Shown: positions 16,690 through 26,363, numbered from the stretch's first letter. The stretch is DNA of 64,000 nt from Alkalibacterium sp. AK22 (GCF_000585255.1 NZ_JANL01000015.1:1-64000); one strand, 5' to 3'. Made by a program: numbers and translations. Notes: a model not told the origin generated them from the sequence alone.

Positions 16690-17244
16690 ATGAACGAATT
16701 AGAAAGTTCCAAAGCCTGGTATGTCTTGCATACCTATTCAGGCTACGAAAACAAAGTTAAGCAGAATCTGGAATCCCGTGCCACTAGTATGAAGATGGAA
16801 GATAATATCTTACAGGTGTTGATACCGGAAGAAGAAACAGTTGAGGAAAAAGACGGCAAAACCAAGACTGCTATGCAGAAAACTTTCCCAGGATATGTTC
16901 TGGTCGAAATGATCATGTCCGATGATGCCTGGTACGTTGTCCGTAATACGCCAGGTGTAACCGGCTTTGTTGGCTCGCATGGTGCCGGAAGTAAGCCCTC
17001 ACCCCTTCTGCCTGAAGAAGTAGACCAGATTCTGCGCAGTATGGGAATCAATCCGCGTAAAGTGAAGATGGATGTAGAAGTCGGTGAACGGATCCAGATC
17101 GTCGGTGGAGCCTTTGCAGGAATGGAAGGAACCGTAACAGAGCTGGAAACTGAAAAAGGGAAAATCAAGGCTTCTGTTGAGATGTTCGGACGCGAAACAA
17201 ATGCGGAACTGGACTACAACCAGATTTCCAAGCTAGACAACTAA
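16690..17244 (+). CDS. nusG: transcription termination/antitermination factor NusG
   Basis: A 184-residue protein. The N-terminal NGN domain (KAWYVLHTYSGYENKVKQNL, then FPGYVLVEM and NTPGVTGFVG) binds RNA polymerase. The C-terminal KOW domain (VGERIQIVGGAFAGMEGTV, about 130-180) contacts S10 or Rho. A start ATG 16690 follows AAAGGAGAG. It is preceded by its own promoter-hairpin module and followed by the rplK promoter, so it can be transcribed apart from secE. Confidence 0.97.
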   Translation: MNELESSKAWYVLHTYSGYENKVKQNLESRATSMKMEDNILQVLIPEEETVEEKDGKTKTAMQKTFPGYVLVEMIMSDDAWYVVRNTPGVTGFVGSHGAGSKPSPLLPEEVDQILRSMGINPRKVKMDVEVGERIQIVGGAFAGMEGTVTELETEKGKIKASVEMFGRETNAELDYNQISKLDN

Positions 17245-17251
17245 AAAACTG

Positions 17252-17280
17252 TTGCAAAAGCAAATCATGAGTGGTAGACT
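17252..17280 (+). promoter_or_regulatory. rplK promoter
   Basis: TTGCAA (17252-17257), 17 bases, TAGACT (17275-17280). It leaves a leader of about 105 bases before rplK. Confidence 0.65.
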
Positions 17281-17393
17281 GTGTCAGTGCGCCTAATATA
17301 CGGATGTGTATTTTGTGTGCGCGTCAATAGTGGGAGAGGAAAATTATAACCTCATTTAACCACTCACGGACAAAAATCAAGGAGGTATGTCTC

Positions 17394-17819
17394 GTGGCAA
17401 AGAAAGTTGTAAACGTCGTGAAACTGCAAATCCCTGCAGGGAAAGCTAATCCGGCTCCCCCAGTAGGACCTGCACTAGGACAAGCGCAAGTAAACATTAT
17501 GGGATTCTGTAAAGAGTTTAACGCTCGTACAGCAGACCAAGCAGGAATGATTATTCCTGTAGTTATCTCTGTATATGAAGACCGTTCATTTACATTTATC
17601 ACTAAAACTCCACCTGCAGCTGTTCTGCTTAAGAAAGCAGCTGGCGTCGAGTCTGGTTCTGGTGAACCAAACACGAAAAAAGTGGCTTCTGTAACAAGCG
17701 CTCAAGTGAGAGAAATTGCTGAAACTAAAATGGAAGACCTAAACGCAGCTGATGTTGAAGCAGCAATGCGCATGGTCGAAGGTACAGCACGCAGCATGGG
17801 ATTCACTGTCGAAGGATAA
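17394..17819 (+). CDS. rplK: 50S ribosomal protein L11
   Basis: A 141-residue protein of standard length. The proline-rich segment [21 protein letters not shown] near residues 18-38 is the thiostrepton-region hallmark, and the C-terminal domain that binds the GTPase-centre rRNA follows ([23 protein letters not shown]). Start is GTG 17394 behind AAGGAGG. It is paired with rplA. Confidence 0.97.
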   Translation: MAKKVVNVVKLQIPAGKANPAPPVGPALGQAQVNIMGFCKEFNARTADQAGMIIPVVISVYEDRSFTFITKTPPAAVLLKKAAGVESGSGEPNTKKVASVTSAQVREIAETKMEDLNAADVEAAMRMVEGTARSMGFTVEG

Positions 17820-17994
17820 GCTGATTAGTAAGCTTGGTCTTGAAGACACTGCATTCACCCCATTGCTTGCTGCCTCCGCAACCTGAGAAAAGCCCGTCTT
17901 TTCAAATTAGCTGCTGATCAGCGATCAGTATGCTCTTGCGGAGATCAAGTGGGAGGTTAAACCGCTAATACCACAACAAGGAGGAAAAAATATA
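17820..17994 (+). promoter_or_regulatory. rplK-rplA spacer with possible L1-binding structure
   Basis: A 175-base spacer. Just before rplA, GTGGGAGG (from 17949) and a downstream ACCAC (to 17974) can form a short stem with purine-rich internal bases, similar to L1 operator RNAs, which imitate the L1 site on 23S rRNA. Autogenous control by L1 is inferred. Confidence 0.45.
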
Positions 17995-18690
17995 ATGGCT
18001 AAAAAGAGCAAAAAATTCGTAGCTGCTTTGGAAAAAGTAGACCGCGAAAAACAATATGATGCACAAGAAGCATTGGAACTGGTTAAGGAAATCGATTACG
18101 CTGGCTTCGATGCAACAATCGAAGTGGCTTACCGACTAGGTGTCGATCCTAAACAGGCGGATCAGCAGATCCGTGGCGCAATGGTACTGCCACACGGAAC
18201 AGGTAAAACTCAAACCGTTATCGTTTTCGCTAAAGGCGATGCTGCAAAAGCTGCTGAAGAAGCAGGAGCAGACTTCGTTGGCGACAGCGATCTTGTAGAA
18301 AAAGTACAAGGTGGATGGCTGGACTTCGACGTGGTCGTTGCTGCGCCGGACATGATGGCTGAAGTAGGTAAACTGGGACGTGTACTTGGACCTAAAGGTT
18401 TGATGCCTAACCCGAAAACCGGTACTGTAACACCAGACGTAGCTAAAGCTGTCAACGACATCAAAGCTGGTCAGGTCACTTACCGTGTGGACCGTCAGTC
18501 AAACATCCACGTACCGATCGGAAAAGTATCATTCGGTACAGACAAGCTTCAGGATAACCTGGCAGCTATTCACGACGTCATCGTGAAAGCGAAGCCTGCA
18601 AGTTCTAAAGGTGTTTACATCAAGAACATGGCTATTGCCAGCACATTCGGTCCTGGTGTCAAGATTGACACAGGTTCTGTAATCAAGTAA
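17995..18690 (+). CDS. rplA: 50S ribosomal protein L1
   Basis: A 231-residue two-domain RNA-binding protein of the L1 stalk. Supporting segments are the N-terminal [19 protein letters not shown], the LPHGTGKT turn, [17 protein letters not shown] in domain II and the C-terminal [25 protein letters not shown] 17995 follows AAGGAGG. In many bacteria it also represses its own operon by binding a leader resembling its rRNA site. Confidence 0.97.
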   Translation: MAKKSKKFVAALEKVDREKQYDAQEALELVKEIDYAGFDATIEVAYRLGVDPKQADQQIRGAMVLPHGTGKTQTVIVFAKGDAAKAAEEAGADFVGDSDLVEKVQGGWLDFDVVVAAPDMMAEVGKLGRVLGPKGLMPNPKTGTVTPDVAKAVNDIKAGQVTYRVDRQSNIHVPIGKVSFGTDKLQDNLAAIHDVIVKAKPASSKGVYIKNMAIASTFGPGVKIDTGSVIK

Positions 18691-18708
18691 AAAAAAGTCC
18701 GATTCTTC

Positions 18709-18737
18709 TTGACCTGTATGAGATAGCTTGCTATACT
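18709..18737 (+). promoter_or_regulatory. rplJ-rplL promoter
   Basis: TTGACC (18709-18714), exactly 17 bases, TATACT (18732-18737): a near-consensus promoter starting a 260-base leader. Confidence 0.82.
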
Positions 18738-19005
18738 TATGCAGGTTAAGGAATCGACCTTAATTGAATATGCATTGATGAAAGTTATCAGACGCTGGAC
18801 ATGTTCCGGTACAGCTGATTAACTGAATAATACCGAAGACAGTATGTGGCGCATGCCTTAATATCATACCGAGGATAAAGTGATGAAAGTCAATTTACAC
18901 TCCCTCTATGTCTACGGTGACATGGGGTTTTTTTATGCCATAAAGTCCCTCGGACTGCGGAATAAGTGAAATCCTCATTTCAATCGATCAGGAGGTGAAA
19001 CATCA
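18738..19005 (+). promoter_or_regulatory. L10 leader with intrinsic terminator
   Basis: The long untranslated leader of rplJ. It ends in a terminator-like hairpin: CCC...ATGTC (18902-18912) with GACATGGGG (18919-18927) and seven T (18928-18934), about 70 bases before the start codon. In Bacillus the L10-L12 complex binds such a leader and promotes termination. The same feedback is inferred from position and structure. Confidence 0.72.
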
Positions 19006-19515
19006 ATGAGCAAAGCAAGTGTCATTGCGAAAAAAGAAGAGCTAGTCAATGAACTGACGAAGAAATTCGAAGACGCACAAGCAGTAGTCGTAGTAGACTA
19101 CCGTGGACTGACAGTAGGCGAGGTAACTGAACTGCGTAAGCAATTACGTGACGCAGGAATCGAAATGCGTGTACTGAAAAACACTATGCTTCGTCGTGCT
19201 GCTGAAGCTGCCGGCTTGGAAGGAATGGAAGACGTCTTCAAAGGCCCTACAGCTGTAGCGTTCAGTAACGAAGAAGTCGTAGCTCCTGCTAAAATCATCG
19301 CAGAATTTGCGAAAGAAGCAGAAGCACTTGAAATCAAAGGTGGCGTACTGGAAGGCCGTGTTGCTGATGTTGATCAAATCAACAAAATTGCAAAACTACC
19401 AAGCCGCGAAGGCCTACTTTCAATGCTGCTATCTGTTCTTCAAGCACCTATGCGAAACACTGCCCTGGCAGTCAAAGCAGTTGCAGAAAAGAAAGCAGAA
19501 GAGGAAGCTGCCTAA
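19006..19515 (+). CDS. rplJ: 50S ribosomal protein L10
   Basis: A 169-residue protein forming the base of the L7/L12 stalk. The N-terminal part includes [24 protein letters not shown], then [11 protein letters not shown], and [19 protein letters not shown] before the C-terminal helix that holds L7/L12 dimers. ATG 19006 follows AGGAGG. Behind an attenuator leader, it is co-transcribed with rplL. Confidence 0.97.
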   Translation: MSKASVIAKKEELVNELTKKFEDAQAVVVVDYRGLTVGEVTELRKQLRDAGIEMRVLKNTMLRRAAEAAGLEGMEDVFKGPTAVAFSNEEVVAPAKIIAEFAKEAEALEIKGGVLEGRVADVDQINKIAKLPSREGLLSMLLSVLQAPMRNTALAVKAVAEKKAEEEAA

Positions 19516-19610
19516 GCAGACAGCCTACTCGTGTCAGCTTAGGTTACACTTTAGTGCAGCGTGCTGACAAATTAAACCAACTAATATAATTAAAATGGAG
19601 GAAAACAAAA

Positions 19611-19976
19611 ATGGCATTAGATATTGAAAAAATCATTGCTGACTTGAAAGAGTCAACTGTCGTTGAACTTAACGACCTAGTAAGTGCGATCGAAGAAGAA
19701 TTCGGCGTTGAAGCAGCAGCACCGGTTGCAGCAGCAGGAGCAGCTGAAGGTGGAGCAGCAGAACAAACAGAATTCACAGTAGAATTGGCAAGCGCTGGTT
19801 CAGCTAAAATTAAAGTCATCAAAGCAGTTCGTGAAGCTACAGGTCTTGGCCTGAAAGAAGCGAAAGCTCTTGTAGATGGCGCTCCTTCATCAGTTAAAGA
19901 AGGCGTATCTAAAGATGAAGCTGAAGAATTGAAAGCTAAACTTGAAGAAGCTGGAGCTTCTGTAGAAGTTAAGTAA
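19611..19976 (+). CDS. rplL: 50S ribosomal protein L7/L12
   Basis: A 121-residue stalk protein. An N-terminal dimerisation domain ([20 protein letters not shown]), an Ala/Gly-rich hinge (about 35-55) and the C-terminal factor-binding domain ([20 protein letters not shown]) are all present. The hinge is very alanine-rich. It is followed by a strong terminator at 20009. Confidence 0.97.
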   Translation: MALDIEKIIADLKESTVVELNDLVSAIEEEFGVEAAAPVAAAGAAEGGAAEQTEFTVELASAGSAKIKVIKAVREATGLGLKEAKALVDGAPSSVKEGVSKDEAEELKAKLEEAGASVEVK

Positions 19977-20008
19977 TTCTTTTCTCTTTGTTGTAGAGAC
20001 AACAAAAA

Positions 20009-20046
20009 GGCCCCCGAGTGTATGTATTGCACTCGGGGGCCTTTTT
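20009..20046 (+). terminator. terminator after rplL
   Basis: A 12-bp perfect GC-rich stem (20009-20020 with 20030-20041) followed by five T: a strong end for the rplJL unit. Confidence 0.95.
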
Positions 20047-20100
20047 GCATTCTACTTTTTTGTGTCTTTTTCATGATTATGTAGGAATACGGCTGTATAT

Positions 20101-20130
20101 TTGATAAAATGTGACTTTGAACGGGATAAT
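20101..20130 (+). promoter_or_regulatory. rodA-ftsW promoter
   Basis: TTGATA (20101-20106), 18 bases, GATAAT (20125-20130), 63 bases before rodA. Confidence 0.55.
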
Positions 20131-20193
20131 TTTTTGCGCCTACCAGCTTTGTATTGATTAGTGGTGTTCACAAGTAAAGAAAGGAATAGATAA

Positions 20194-21387
20194 ATGAAAA
20201 ACGAAAAAAATGCACAGCGTGTCGATTATGGCATTATCCTCTCGGTCATGCTGCTGGCACTCATCAGTATCCTCTCGCTGTATTCGACTACGGTCATGAT
20301 TCAGGATGAAGGGTTAGGAATGACCATCCGGCAGATTATGTGGTATGGGATTGGCACCATCGCTGTTTTTATCATCATGCAGTTCGACTCAGAACAGCTC
20401 TGGAAGATGACGACTTACTTATATATTGCCGGTCTGCTGACTCTGATACTGACCCTGTTTTTATATGACCGGAATATGGCCATGACGACCGGGGGAAGAC
20501 GCTGGGTCAGGCTAGGACCCATCGGGACAATCCAGCCATCGGAGTTCGTCAAGATTCCCTATATCTTGATGCTTGCCAAAGTAGTCACCAAGCATAACAG
20601 TGCTTTTAAAAACAGAGACTTTAATTCGGACTTGGTCCTGCTGGGGAAACTAGCCGTTTATGCGCTCATCCCCATTATACTGGTCTTTATGCAAAATGAT
20701 TTGGGAACCGCTCTGGTATATATATCGGTTGCGATAGGGGTCACTTTGCTGTCGGGGATCCGCTGGCAGATACTGGTACCGATTTTTCTAGTCATATCAC
20801 TGATTGGGATCACACTGATCGTGCTAGTGGTCTACAACCGGGATCTGTTGTACAGTACCGGCCTCTTTCAACCTTATCAGTTTGCCCGGATTGATACCTG
20901 GCTGAATCCGCATCAGGGAAGAAGCGGGACGTCCTACCAGATTGTCCAGACCTTTAAGGCTATTGGTTCCGGTGGAGTATTCGGAAAGGGCTTTGGCGTT
21001 AGTGATGTGTATGTACCGGTAAGAGAATCCGATATGATTTTTGCGACGATTGGTGAAAACTTTGGCTTTGCCGGAGGAGCTTTCGTGATTTTTATCTACT
21101 TTGTTTTGGTGTACCAGATGATCAAGGTCGTATACGATACCAAAAATGAATTTTATGCCTATATTGCTACCGGTGTCATCATGATGATTGCTTTCCACGT
21201 ACTTGAGAATGTCGGGATGAACATTGGTCTGCTGCCGATGACCGGTATTCCATTGCCTTTCATCTCGCAGGGCGGATCCGCTCTGCTGGGGAATATGATG
21301 GGGATCGGACTGATTATGTCCATGCGCTACCATCACAAGTCCTACTTCTTCTCAGGAGAAGGCAAAGAGTTCCACCCCGGGTCTTAA
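20194..21387 (+). CDS. rodA: rod-shape peptidoglycan polymerase RodA (SEDS family)
   Basis: A 397-residue polytopic membrane protein with about ten hydrophobic segments. SEDS hallmarks are GGRRWVRLGPIGTIQPSEFVK near residue 100, QNDLGTALV in the centre, and the C-terminal LPMTGIPLPFISQGGSALLG. SEDS proteins polymerise glycan strands with a partner class B PBP; none is adjacent. The first of two tandem SEDS genes, it is assigned to RodA by its QNDLGTAL segment and overall similarity. ATG 20194 follows AAAGGAATAG. Confidence 0.85.
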   Translation: MKNEKNAQRVDYGIILSVMLLALISILSLYSTTVMIQDEGLGMTIRQIMWYGIGTIAVFIIMQFDSEQLWKMTTYLYIAGLLTLILTLFLYDRNMAMTTGGRRWVRLGPIGTIQPSEFVKIPYILMLAKVVTKHNSAFKNRDFNSDLVLLGKLAVYALIPIILVFMQNDLGTALVYISVAIGVTLLSGIRWQILVPIFLVISLIGITLIVLVVYNRDLLYSTGLFQPYQFARIDTWLNPHQGRSGTSYQIVQTFKAIGSGGVFGKGFGVSDVYVPVRESDMIFATIGENFGFAGGAFVIFIYFVLVYQMIKVVYDTKNEFYAYIATGVIMMIAFHVLENVGMNIGLLPMTGIPLPFISQGGSALLGNMMGIGLIMSMRYHHKSYFFSGEGKEFHPGS

Positions 21388-21414
21388 ATCTGACCACATG
21401 AAAGGACGGATACT

Positions 21415-22575
21415 ATGTTACGTGAGCGAATCAAATATGTAGACAAACTGATTGTCGTCCCCTATCTGATGATGACACTCTTCAGTATTATGATGGTCTA
21501 CAGTGCCAGCACCTACAGTGCCTTGCACGACTACGGCAATCCGCATCATTATCTGCCTAGACAGGCGATCTATGTCGCTTTGGGCTATTTTGTCTTTTTC
21601 TGTGCATTTATGGTCCCGATCAGGCTGTTCAAGAAAAAAGGACTGGTCCAGTGGGGTATTTTCCTCACGGCTGTTTCGCTCTTCTTTCTGCTGATTTTTG
21701 GTCGGGAGATATATGGGGCCAGACGCTGGATCGAAACGCCTTTCTTCAATATCCAGCCGGCTGAGTTTGCCAAGTTTATGGTTATCTGGTATCTGGCCTA
21801 TATTCTATCCAAGAAGCAGCAGAAGATTGCGGAAAACTTTTTCAATGCAGTAGTGGCTCCGATCATACTGGTAGCTTTTATTGTGCTATTCATCTATATC
21901 CAGCCGGATACAGGATCAAGTTTCATTATCGTCTTGATTGGTGCAACGATGATTTTTGCCAGCGGAGTCTCTCCCAAGCTAGGGCTAAGTTTCGGGCTTG
22001 TCGGGATGACCGGACTATTGGGCTTGTCTCAACTAATTAGGCACTACGGAACCCGGTTGTTCTTTTTGAATGAATACCGCTATAACCGTTTCCTTGGTTT
22101 CTGGGATCCTTTCAGCCTTGCTGAAGGAGCCGGCATGCAGCTGGTTCATTCTTACTATGCTCTCAGTAGGGGCGGGATCACTGGTGTCGGTTTTGGTAAC
22201 AGTGTCCAAAAAACGGGTTTTCTGCCTTTTCCCTATACGGACTTTATCGTATCAATCATCGGAGAAGAATTCGGGCTGATCGGCATTGTTATACTGATTT
22301 CTCTCTTTACAGTGATGGTATCCCGACTCTTTCTTACGGCTGTCAGAGCCCGTAATCCTTTTGAATCCTTGCTTAGTATCGGGATTGCAACGATGTTCAT
22401 GGTACAGGCCTTTATCAACTTGGGTGGAGTCATTGGTATTATGCCAATCACCGGCCTAACCTTTCCTTTCATCAGCTTTGGAGGCTCGAGTATGCTGGTT
22501 TTATCCGCATCGATTGGACTGGTCGCTAATGTATCGGCACGCGTGAATTACAACAAGGCCAATAAACAGCAATAG
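21415..22575 (+). CDS. ftsW: SEDS-family peptidoglycan polymerase, FtsW-like
   Basis: A 386-residue membrane protein with about ten spans. It shows YSASTYSALHDYGNP at the N-terminus, GARRWIETPFFNIQPAEFAKF, QPDTGSSFIIVL in the central loop and MPITGLTFPFISFGGSSML near the end. The short loop features and start of the first span are FtsW-like, so this is the probable division polymerase, but FtsW and RodA cannot be separated with certainty by eye. It follows rodA by 27 bases and is followed by the LURP gene after 17, indicating an operon. Confidence 0.8.
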   Translation: MLRERIKYVDKLIVVPYLMMTLFSIMMVYSASTYSALHDYGNPHHYLPRQAIYVALGYFVFFCAFMVPIRLFKKKGLVQWGIFLTAVSLFFLLIFGREIYGARRWIETPFFNIQPAEFAKFMVIWYLAYILSKKQQKIAENFFNAVVAPIILVAFIVLFIYIQPDTGSSFIIVLIGATMIFASGVSPKLGLSFGLVGMTGLLGLSQLIRHYGTRLFFLNEYRYNRFLGFWDPFSLAEGAGMQLVHSYYALSRGGITGVGFGNSVQKTGFLPFPYTDFIVSIIGEEFGLIGIVILISLFTVMVSRLFLTAVRARNPFESLLSIGIATMFMVQAFINLGGVIGIMPITGLTFPFISFGGSSMLVLSASIGLVANVSARVNYNKANKQQ

Positions 22576-22592
22576 GAAAGGAGCACGCGCCT

Positions 22593-23075
22593 GTGCAATT
22601 GTTTATCAAACAGCAAGTCCTGTCACTGAAAGACCGTTTTGACGTTAAAGATGCAGACGGAAATGACCGCTACTATGTTGAAGGTGAGTGGCTCTCCTTT
22701 GCAAAAAAATTGAGAGTATATGATCAGTACAACCAGGAAATTCTGTATATTGAGCAGAAGCTGTGGAACTTCCTGCCAGAATTCGACTTGAGGGTTGACG
22801 GGCAGACTGTGGCTACAGTTAAAAAGGAACTGACTTTCTTTAGCAACAACTACGCGATTTTGGGCAAAGATTGGCAGATCGAGGGCTCTATCACAGCCCA
22901 CGACTATGTTATCAAGCATCAGGGACGGGTGATTGCCGATATAAACAAGAAGTGGCTGTCCTGGGGCGACAGTTATGAGATTAATATCTACGATGAAGAA
23001 GACCTGACTGTACTCCTGGGTATCGTCATCGTCATTGACTGTGTGGTTTCGGCTTCTCGCTCAAACAATTCCTGA
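22593..23075 (+). CDS. LURP-one-related (YxjI-like) protein
   Basis: A 160-residue soluble protein of the LURP-one/Tubby-like beta-barrel family. Repeating strand patterns such as DRFDVKDADGNDRYYVEGEW and QEILYIEQKLWNFLPEFDL are visible, with a hydrophobic C-terminal helix (LLGIVIVIDCVV) as in Tubby-type folds. No enzymatic residues are apparent and the function is unknown; phospholipid binding has been suggested for the fold. It starts at GTG 22593 behind AAAGGAG and shares the rodA-ftsW operon, then a terminator follows. Confidence 0.75.
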   Translation: MQLFIKQQVLSLKDRFDVKDADGNDRYYVEGEWLSFAKKLRVYDQYNQEILYIEQKLWNFLPEFDLRVDGQTVATVKKELTFFSNNYAILGKDWQIEGSITAHDYVIKHQGRVIADINKKWLSWGDSYEINIYDEEDLTVLLGIVIVIDCVVSASRSNNS

Positions 23076-23380
23076 GGTCAGGCACGCAGCTGTCGAATAA
23101 AGGGTCAAGATTAGATAAAAAGCAGGTGCATCGGCCGATGCGCCTGTTTTTTATCGTGCAAAAAGGAAAGAATCAAAGGACTTGCGGCAGCTGAAACGGA
23201 TAGAAGAAGAGCAAAAGGACAGTCGAGACAAGAGCGGCGCTCTGGCAGAGAGGATGGAATGAGCCGACTGTATGGTATAAAAAGTCTCCAGCCCATCAAC
23301 CATCTTCAAGAGAAAGGTGTCGGGTGGAGACGGTATTAGGTCTGTTTGAAATAAAACACGCAAGGTGGAGCTGATTGGAA
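23076..23380. other. non-coding spacer between the LURP gene and the MFS gene
   Basis: About 305 bases. It holds the terminator at 23122-23152. The rest (23153-23380) shows no gene, repeat or promoter that can be supported. Confidence 0.6.
23122..23152 (+). terminator. terminator of the rodA-ftsW operon
   Basis: CAGGTGCATCGG and its near-perfect complement CCGATGCGCCTG form a stem, with six T directly after. Confidence 0.88.
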
Positions 23381-24646
23381 TCAGGAAGCTGTTGGAGAAG
23401 TGTCTGCTGTCTGGACAGCCTGCGGCTGACGGACAGCTTTTACAGCAAAATATAGCAAAGTCAGGTTGATCAAGTGAAATAACAAGGCTGTCAGAAAAGC
23501 CGGGCTGTAGGAGCCGGTAAAGTCGTAGACATATCCGACCACAGCCATAGACAAGGCCCCCCCAATACCGGCTACAAAAGATAAAATAGGATAGATGCGG
23601 ACATAAAGAGCCCGACCGAAAAACTCTGTTGTCAAGAGAGGTAGAGAAACAGAAGGAACAGAAAATACCGACCCAAAGACAAAGGCACTGGCCACTTGAG
23701 CGACTGGATGAGAGACAGACAGAATCAAAATGATGCCCAAAATATTAATCAGGATCATCAAAACCGTTGATTTGACAATCCCGAGGTAGTCACTGATGGA
23801 ACCGATCAATAGCTTGAAGGAAATATTTCCGATCATGACTGCCGATAGCATGCTGCCGCCGGTCTGAGAAGACAGGTTGATGGATTCGGCAAAGCCGGGG
23901 AGGTGTTGGGAAATCCCGGTAATGGAAGTATGGAGCAGGCCGATAATAGCAATCAGCACAAAACTTTTTTGTGTAAAGGAAAAATTAGTCCAGTTGGCTT
24001 TTTTGATGACGGTGCGTCCATTTTTGTCTTCCGGTTCATGGCCATAAGGCAGATAGCCGTCGTCTTTGGGATCCAGAGAATAGGGATAAAGGATGGCTGG
24101 CAAGGTGAAAAGCAGCATAATGATGCCCATGACAATAAAGCTGTTTTCCCAGCCGATCTGTTGAATCAGTGTTGTAAAAATAGGCGAAAATATGGCACCG
24201 GCAATTCCACTGAAACCGAAAGCCAGACTCATGGCTAAGCCTTTTTTCTTTTCAAACCAGTTGTTGATAATCAAGGATAAGGGGACCATGGCGTACAGGC
24301 CGGCACCGACACCTCTCAAAGCGCCAAGCAAGTAAAAAATCCACATGTTGCGGGTAAAAGCCATGAGTACAGTTGAAAGGGAAGCTAACAGGACCGACCC
24401 GGTCAGCAGCGGTTTCCACCCGAAACGGTTCAACAGGGGAGCGAAGTATAAAGAAATAAAAGCCAGGGCGAGTGAGGATATTGTCGCGTGCAAGGCAAAG
24501 GTTCCCCGGTAGACATTCAGACTTTGAGACACGGGAGTATAAAAAACACCAATCACATTTAAATTGATTCCGATGGCGCTGGCGGACATCCCACAGCTTA
24601 CGGCAAAGACTAGCCAGTGCTTGAGGGATTTTGAGGGAGTATGCAT
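23381..24646 (-). CDS. MFS transporter, OFA (oxalate/formate antiporter-like) group
   Basis: A 421-residue protein with twelve hydrophobic segments in two six-span halves joined by a charged loop (about 205-230, including DPKDDGYLPYG). The family loop motif LLNRFGWKPLL follows the second span. N-terminal GMSASAIGINLNVIGVFY is typical of monocarboxylate/oxalate-formate-like MFS members. The substrate is not determinable. Start ATG 24646 has GAAAGGAAGG upstream. It stands alone, transcribed against its neighbours. Confidence 0.8.
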   Translation of the reverse strand: MHTPSKSLKHWLVFAVSCGMSASAIGINLNVIGVFYTPVSQSLNVYRGTFALHATISSLALAFISLYFAPLLNRFGWKPLLTGSVLLASLSTVLMAFTRNMWIFYLLGALRGVGAGLYAMVPLSLIINNWFEKKKGLAMSLAFGFSGIAGAIFSPIFTTLIQQIGWENSFIVMGIIMLLFTLPAILYPYSLDPKDDGYLPYGHEPEDKNGRTVIKKANWTNFSFTQKSFVLIAIIGLLHTSITGISQHLPGFAESINLSSQTGGSMLSAVMIGNISFKLLIGSISDYLGIVKSTVLMILINILGIILILSVSHPVAQVASAFVFGSVFSVPSVSLPLLTTEFFGRALYVRIYPILSFVAGIGGALSMAVVGYVYDFTGSYSPAFLTALLFHLINLTLLYFAVKAVRQPQAVQTADTSPTAS

Positions 24647-24751
24647 AAATAATGTCCTTCCTTTCAGTAAGTAGCTACAGGCTCCAGTATACTGCTTAAA
24701 AAACTGAAAGCAATGGAGATTATATGAATCTTGAAAAAGGAAAACTGGTCA

Positions 24752-24780
24752 TTGCATTCTTGTGAGGAAATTGGTAAACT
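24752..24780 (+). promoter_or_regulatory. pyrP promoter
   Basis: TTGCAT (24752-24757), 17 bases, TAAACT (24775-24780), directly before the PyrR leader. Confidence 0.65.
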
Positions 24781-24789
24781 AATAAAAGC

Positions 24790-24967
24790 AAAGCTCCTTT
24801 AAATCTATCCAGAGAGGTAGAAAAGGATGGAAAAATTCTTATAATTCTGGCTGAGCGCCACAGCAGAGAGCTCCTTTCATAAAGCGGGAGGAAGTCTCAG
24901 CTTGCCGATCAGACTGGATTCCATCTTATCTAAAGGTCCTTTTGCATACTGTAAAGGGCATTTTTTT
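24790..24967 (+). promoter_or_regulatory. PyrR-responsive transcription attenuator
   Basis: TCCTTT (24795-24800) and AAAGGA (24822-24827) close a stem holding ATCCAGAGAGGT, a near-exact match to the PyrR-binding consensus of pyrimidine genes. A terminator follows: GTCCTTT (24936-24942) pairs with AAAGGGC (24953-24959), then seven T (24961-24967), 36 bases before the pyrP start. PyrR with UMP bound would stabilise the first hairpin and favour termination. Confidence 0.88.
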
Positions 24968-25002
24968 ATGCCCAAAAACAAAGGAGAAAGGGACGATAAG
25001 TT

Positions 25003-26358
25003 ATGGCAATACAGCAAAGACCGTTGATTTTGGATGTGGAGGCAAAGCCTAAACCGCTCAAAGGTTTGTTCTTGAGCTTGCAGCACGTGTTCGCGATGTT
25101 CGGGGCTACGATTTTGGTACCGATGCTTCTAGGCATGCCTGTATCGGTTGCTCTTCTGGCAAGTGGAATTGGAACCATCATCTATCAGATTGCGACTAAA
25201 GCTAAAGTACCTGTTTATCTGGGTTCGTCATTTGCCTATATTGCAGCCATGCAGATAGCGATGGAGCAAATGGGAGGAGACATCAGTGCCGCTCAGACAG
25301 GCGTCATTATGGTTGGACTGGTTTATATTGTTATGGCAGGCATTGTCCGAGCTGTTGGAACGGCTTGGGTAGATAAACTGCTGCCTCCCATTGTTATTGG
25401 ACCGATGATTATGGTTATCGGCTTGGGGCTAGCAAGTAATGCCGTGCAAAACGCCGGCTTTGTATCCGATTCAGACTGGCGCACCATCCTGATCGCGATT
25501 TCGACATTTTTGATCACAGCATTCATTAATACTAAAGCAAAAGGGTTCTTTAAAATTATTCCTTTCCTTTCAGGGATTGTTGGAGGCTATCTTATTGCAG
25601 TCGCTTTGGGTGTCGTAGACTTCACGCCAGTAGCGGAAGCCAACTGGTTCGCCCTACCTGAACTGCACCTGCCGTTCGAAACGAACACGTTTGAAAGCTA
25701 CACATTCTACTTTGGTCCGGAAACATGGGCCCTGCTGCCGATCGTTCTGGTTACTGTAGCGGAGCACATCGGGGACCATTCTGTACTTGGTAAAATCTGT
25801 GACCGTGAATTTCTCAAAGAGCCGGGCCTGAAGCGCACGCTGATCGGTGACGGTGCAGCGACAGCGGTCTCTGCCTTCTTCGGCGGTCCGGCTAACACAA
25901 CATACGGTGAAAATACAGGCGTGATCGGCATGACACGTATCGCTTCGGTATCTGTTATTCGAAACGCGGCTTTCATCGCTATCGCCCTGAGTTTCATGGG
26001 CAAGTTTTCTGCACTGATCTCAACCATTCCGGCTCCAGTGCTGGGAGGTATGTCTATTCTGCTCTACGGAGTCATCGCCAGCAATGGGCTGAAAGTCATG
26101 ATCGAAGACAAAGTCGACTTCAACCAGTCACGCAACTTAATCATCGCCAGCTCTATGCTTGTGGTCGGTTTGGGCGGTGCAGTCTTTGATATCGCCGGCT
26201 TTGTGACGCTTTCGGGAACGGCTTTGAGTGCCATTACGGGAATTGTCTTGAACCAGATCCTGCCCAGAGAAGAAGCGGAGTATGAGGCAGAATATGAAAA
26301 CGAAAAAAAGACGGATTATAGCTCCTCTAAAAGTGCAGGATACGCTGCAGAGAGCTAA
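25003..26358 (+). CDS. pyrP: uracil permease
   Basis: A 451-residue member of the nucleobase:cation symporter-2 (UraA/PyrP) family with about 14 hydrophobic segments. Characteristic parts are LSLQHVFAMFGATILVP near the N-terminus, VAEHIGDHSVLGKI near residue 250 with the substrate-site Glu, FFGGPANTTYGENTGV and PAPVLGGMSILLYG. It imports uracil by proton symport. The PyrR-type leader upstream fits repression when pyrimidines are plentiful. A hydrophilic Glu-rich tail ends the protein. Start ATG 25003 follows AAAGGAGAAAGGG. Confidence 0.95.
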   Translation: MAIQQRPLILDVEAKPKPLKGLFLSLQHVFAMFGATILVPMLLGMPVSVALLASGIGTIIYQIATKAKVPVYLGSSFAYIAAMQIAMEQMGGDISAAQTGVIMVGLVYIVMAGIVRAVGTAWVDKLLPPIVIGPMIMVIGLGLASNAVQNAGFVSDSDWRTILIAISTFLITAFINTKAKGFFKIIPFLSGIVGGYLIAVALGVVDFTPVAEANWFALPELHLPFETNTFESYTFYFGPETWALLPIVLVTVAEHIGDHSVLGKICDREFLKEPGLKRTLIGDGAATAVSAFFGGPANTTYGENTGVIGMTRIASVSVIRNAAFIAIALSFMGKFSALISTIPAPVLGGMSILLYGVIASNGLKVMIEDKVDFNQSRNLIIASSMLVVGLGGAVFDIAGFVTLSGTALSAITGIVLNQILPREEAEYEAEYENEKKTDYSSSKSAGYAAES

Positions 26359-26363
26359 GCAAG

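Noticed and set aside
20194-22575. Recent duplication of one SEDS gene
   Set aside because: The two proteins differ clearly along their length and have distinct signature segments, so they are ancient paralogues (RodA and FtsW).
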